The notes beneath the pieces are model-generated. The model ran no database searches. It was not told the origin of the DNA and worked only from the letters and a program-made list of their open reading frames with translations. From Deinococcus sp. KNUC1210 (GTDB taxonomy: Bacteria > Deinococcota > Deinococci > Deinococcales > Deinococcaceae): 64,000 nt of DNA. Location: contig NZ_CP092190.1 in NCBI RefSeq assembly GCF_022344005.1, positions 930,001 to 994,000 of the forward strand, given 5' to 3'. The translations under genes were made by a program, and so were the position numbers. This document shows, piece after piece, positions 63,538 to 64,000 of this stretch. Every line of letters begins with the position of its first letter. Within the stretch, counting starts at the first letter, position 1.

Positions 63538-64000
63538 AGCGGGGGGCGTCTGGGTCGCTGCGCTGCTGCTCTCGGTGCCCCTGGTCGCCGGGTGGGGGCT
63601 GCACGCGCAGGGCCAGACGGTTCCCGACCCCAACGCGCCTGACAGTTCGATTGCCTCCGATCTGAATCTGCCGACCACTTCGGCTCGCCTGAAACAGCTT
63701 CAGGACGAGCTGAACCGGCAGCAGCAGGCGAGTGCGGCCCAGAAAGCCCAGCTCCAGACGCTGCGGCAGAACATCGCGCAGCTCAGCGCCCAGCAGCAGG
63801 CGGCTCTGGGACGTATCGACCGTCTCAGCAGCAGCGTGGCGAATCTGGAAACCAAAAAGCGTCAGCTCGATCTGCAGATTCAGCTCGTGCAGCAGCAGAT
63901 CAACGATCTGAGATTGCAGATTCAGGGCACCGAGGCGCGGGTCGCCCGGCTACAACAGGACGTGCGGTCGCTGCTGGTCTCGCTCTACCGCGAGCGCAGC
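63534..64000 (+). CDS. EnvC/PcsB-like murein hydrolase activator, 3' cut, start frameshifted
   Basis: ATG 63534 overlaps the ftsX stop (ATGA), but six G at 63541-63546 break the frame; seven would give MKRGGVWVAALLLSVPLVAG, a signal peptide, then the continuous frame LHAQGQTVPDPN and a long coiled coil (TTSARLKQLQDELNRQQQA, LSSSVANLETKKRQLDLQIQLVQQQINDLRLQ) to the window end. EnvC-type proteins have this coiled coil and a C-terminal LytM/M23 domain; the latter lies outside the window. Position after ftsEX supports the assignment. Confidence 0.8.

Overview
The window is about 64 kb of GC-rich (roughly 65% or more) bacterial chromosome, almost certainly from the genus Deinococcus or a close relative. 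Reasons: a TypA/CrtB/LysK gene complement, [LysW]-type lysine biosynthesis (LysK), two LEA-like desiccation proteins, a Fem-type peptidoglycan bridge enzyme, many secreted proteins of unknown function, and about twenty genes with a TANNNT hexamer 6-7 nt before the start codon, the leaderless-mRNA architecture known from Deinococcus. I see no phage, insertion sequence, CRISPR array, rRNA or tRNA. Content is mostly housekeeping and stress or nutrient modules.

Layout. 0-5.3 kb: cut TPR-like protein, lipoprotein, isocitrate lyase, small secreted SLH-like protein. 5.3-10.8 kb: small hypothetical divergent from a PaiB-like flavin protein, dxr-rseP (isoprenoid synthesis and site-2 protease), a glycosyltransferase, a phospholipase A2-like lipoprotein. 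10.2-15.3 kb: proC, prmA, rsmE, a Fem-family transferase and a degenerate AroE-like protein. 15.4-19.7 kb: SorC-type regulator divergent from glpK-glpD (glycerol use), with shared operator-like sites. 19.7-23.8 kb: split chromate transporter, YjbQ, anchored cytochrome c, SppA-like protease. 23.9-26.8 kb: MarR regulator and a ring-cleaving dioxygenase fused to an esterase, an MhqR/MhqO/MhqD-like quinone-response module. 26.8-35.6 kb: cobT, LEA-like protein, DUF1517 protein, an autoregulated TetR operon, dtd, DUF1844, family-4 uracil-DNA glycosylase, LysM-NlpC/P60 peptidase. 35.6-39.1 kb: LolA-like protein, repetitive barrel-like protein, LEA14-like lipoprotein, amidase. 39.2-46.8 kb: sulfur assimilation on the minus strand (SsuABC-like importer, sat, cysH, cysC, sulfite reductase, DUF4395). 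46.8-50.3 kb: Zn/Mn-type binding protein and ATPase without a permease, Fur-family regulator, Holin-X-like membrane proteins. 50.4-56.2 kb: methyltransferase, crtB, F420-reductase-like dehydrogenase, large glycine-rich surface protein, CsaA-like protein. 56.3-64 kb: typA, lysK, ftsE-ftsX and the start of an EnvC/PcsB-like murein hydrolase activator, i.e. a cell-division amidase activation set.

Two points affect how the annotation should be read. First, nine conserved genes (aceA, rseP, glpD, chrA, lolA-like, cysH, sulfite reductase, the surface protein, envC-like) are each interrupted by one small indel. Eight look like one missing base, several of them in C/G or A/T runs, which suggests consensus errors of the assembly rather than gene decay. 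I give the restored spans. Second, many starts were chosen from the TANNNT-N6/7-ATG rule, which trims several longer open frames.
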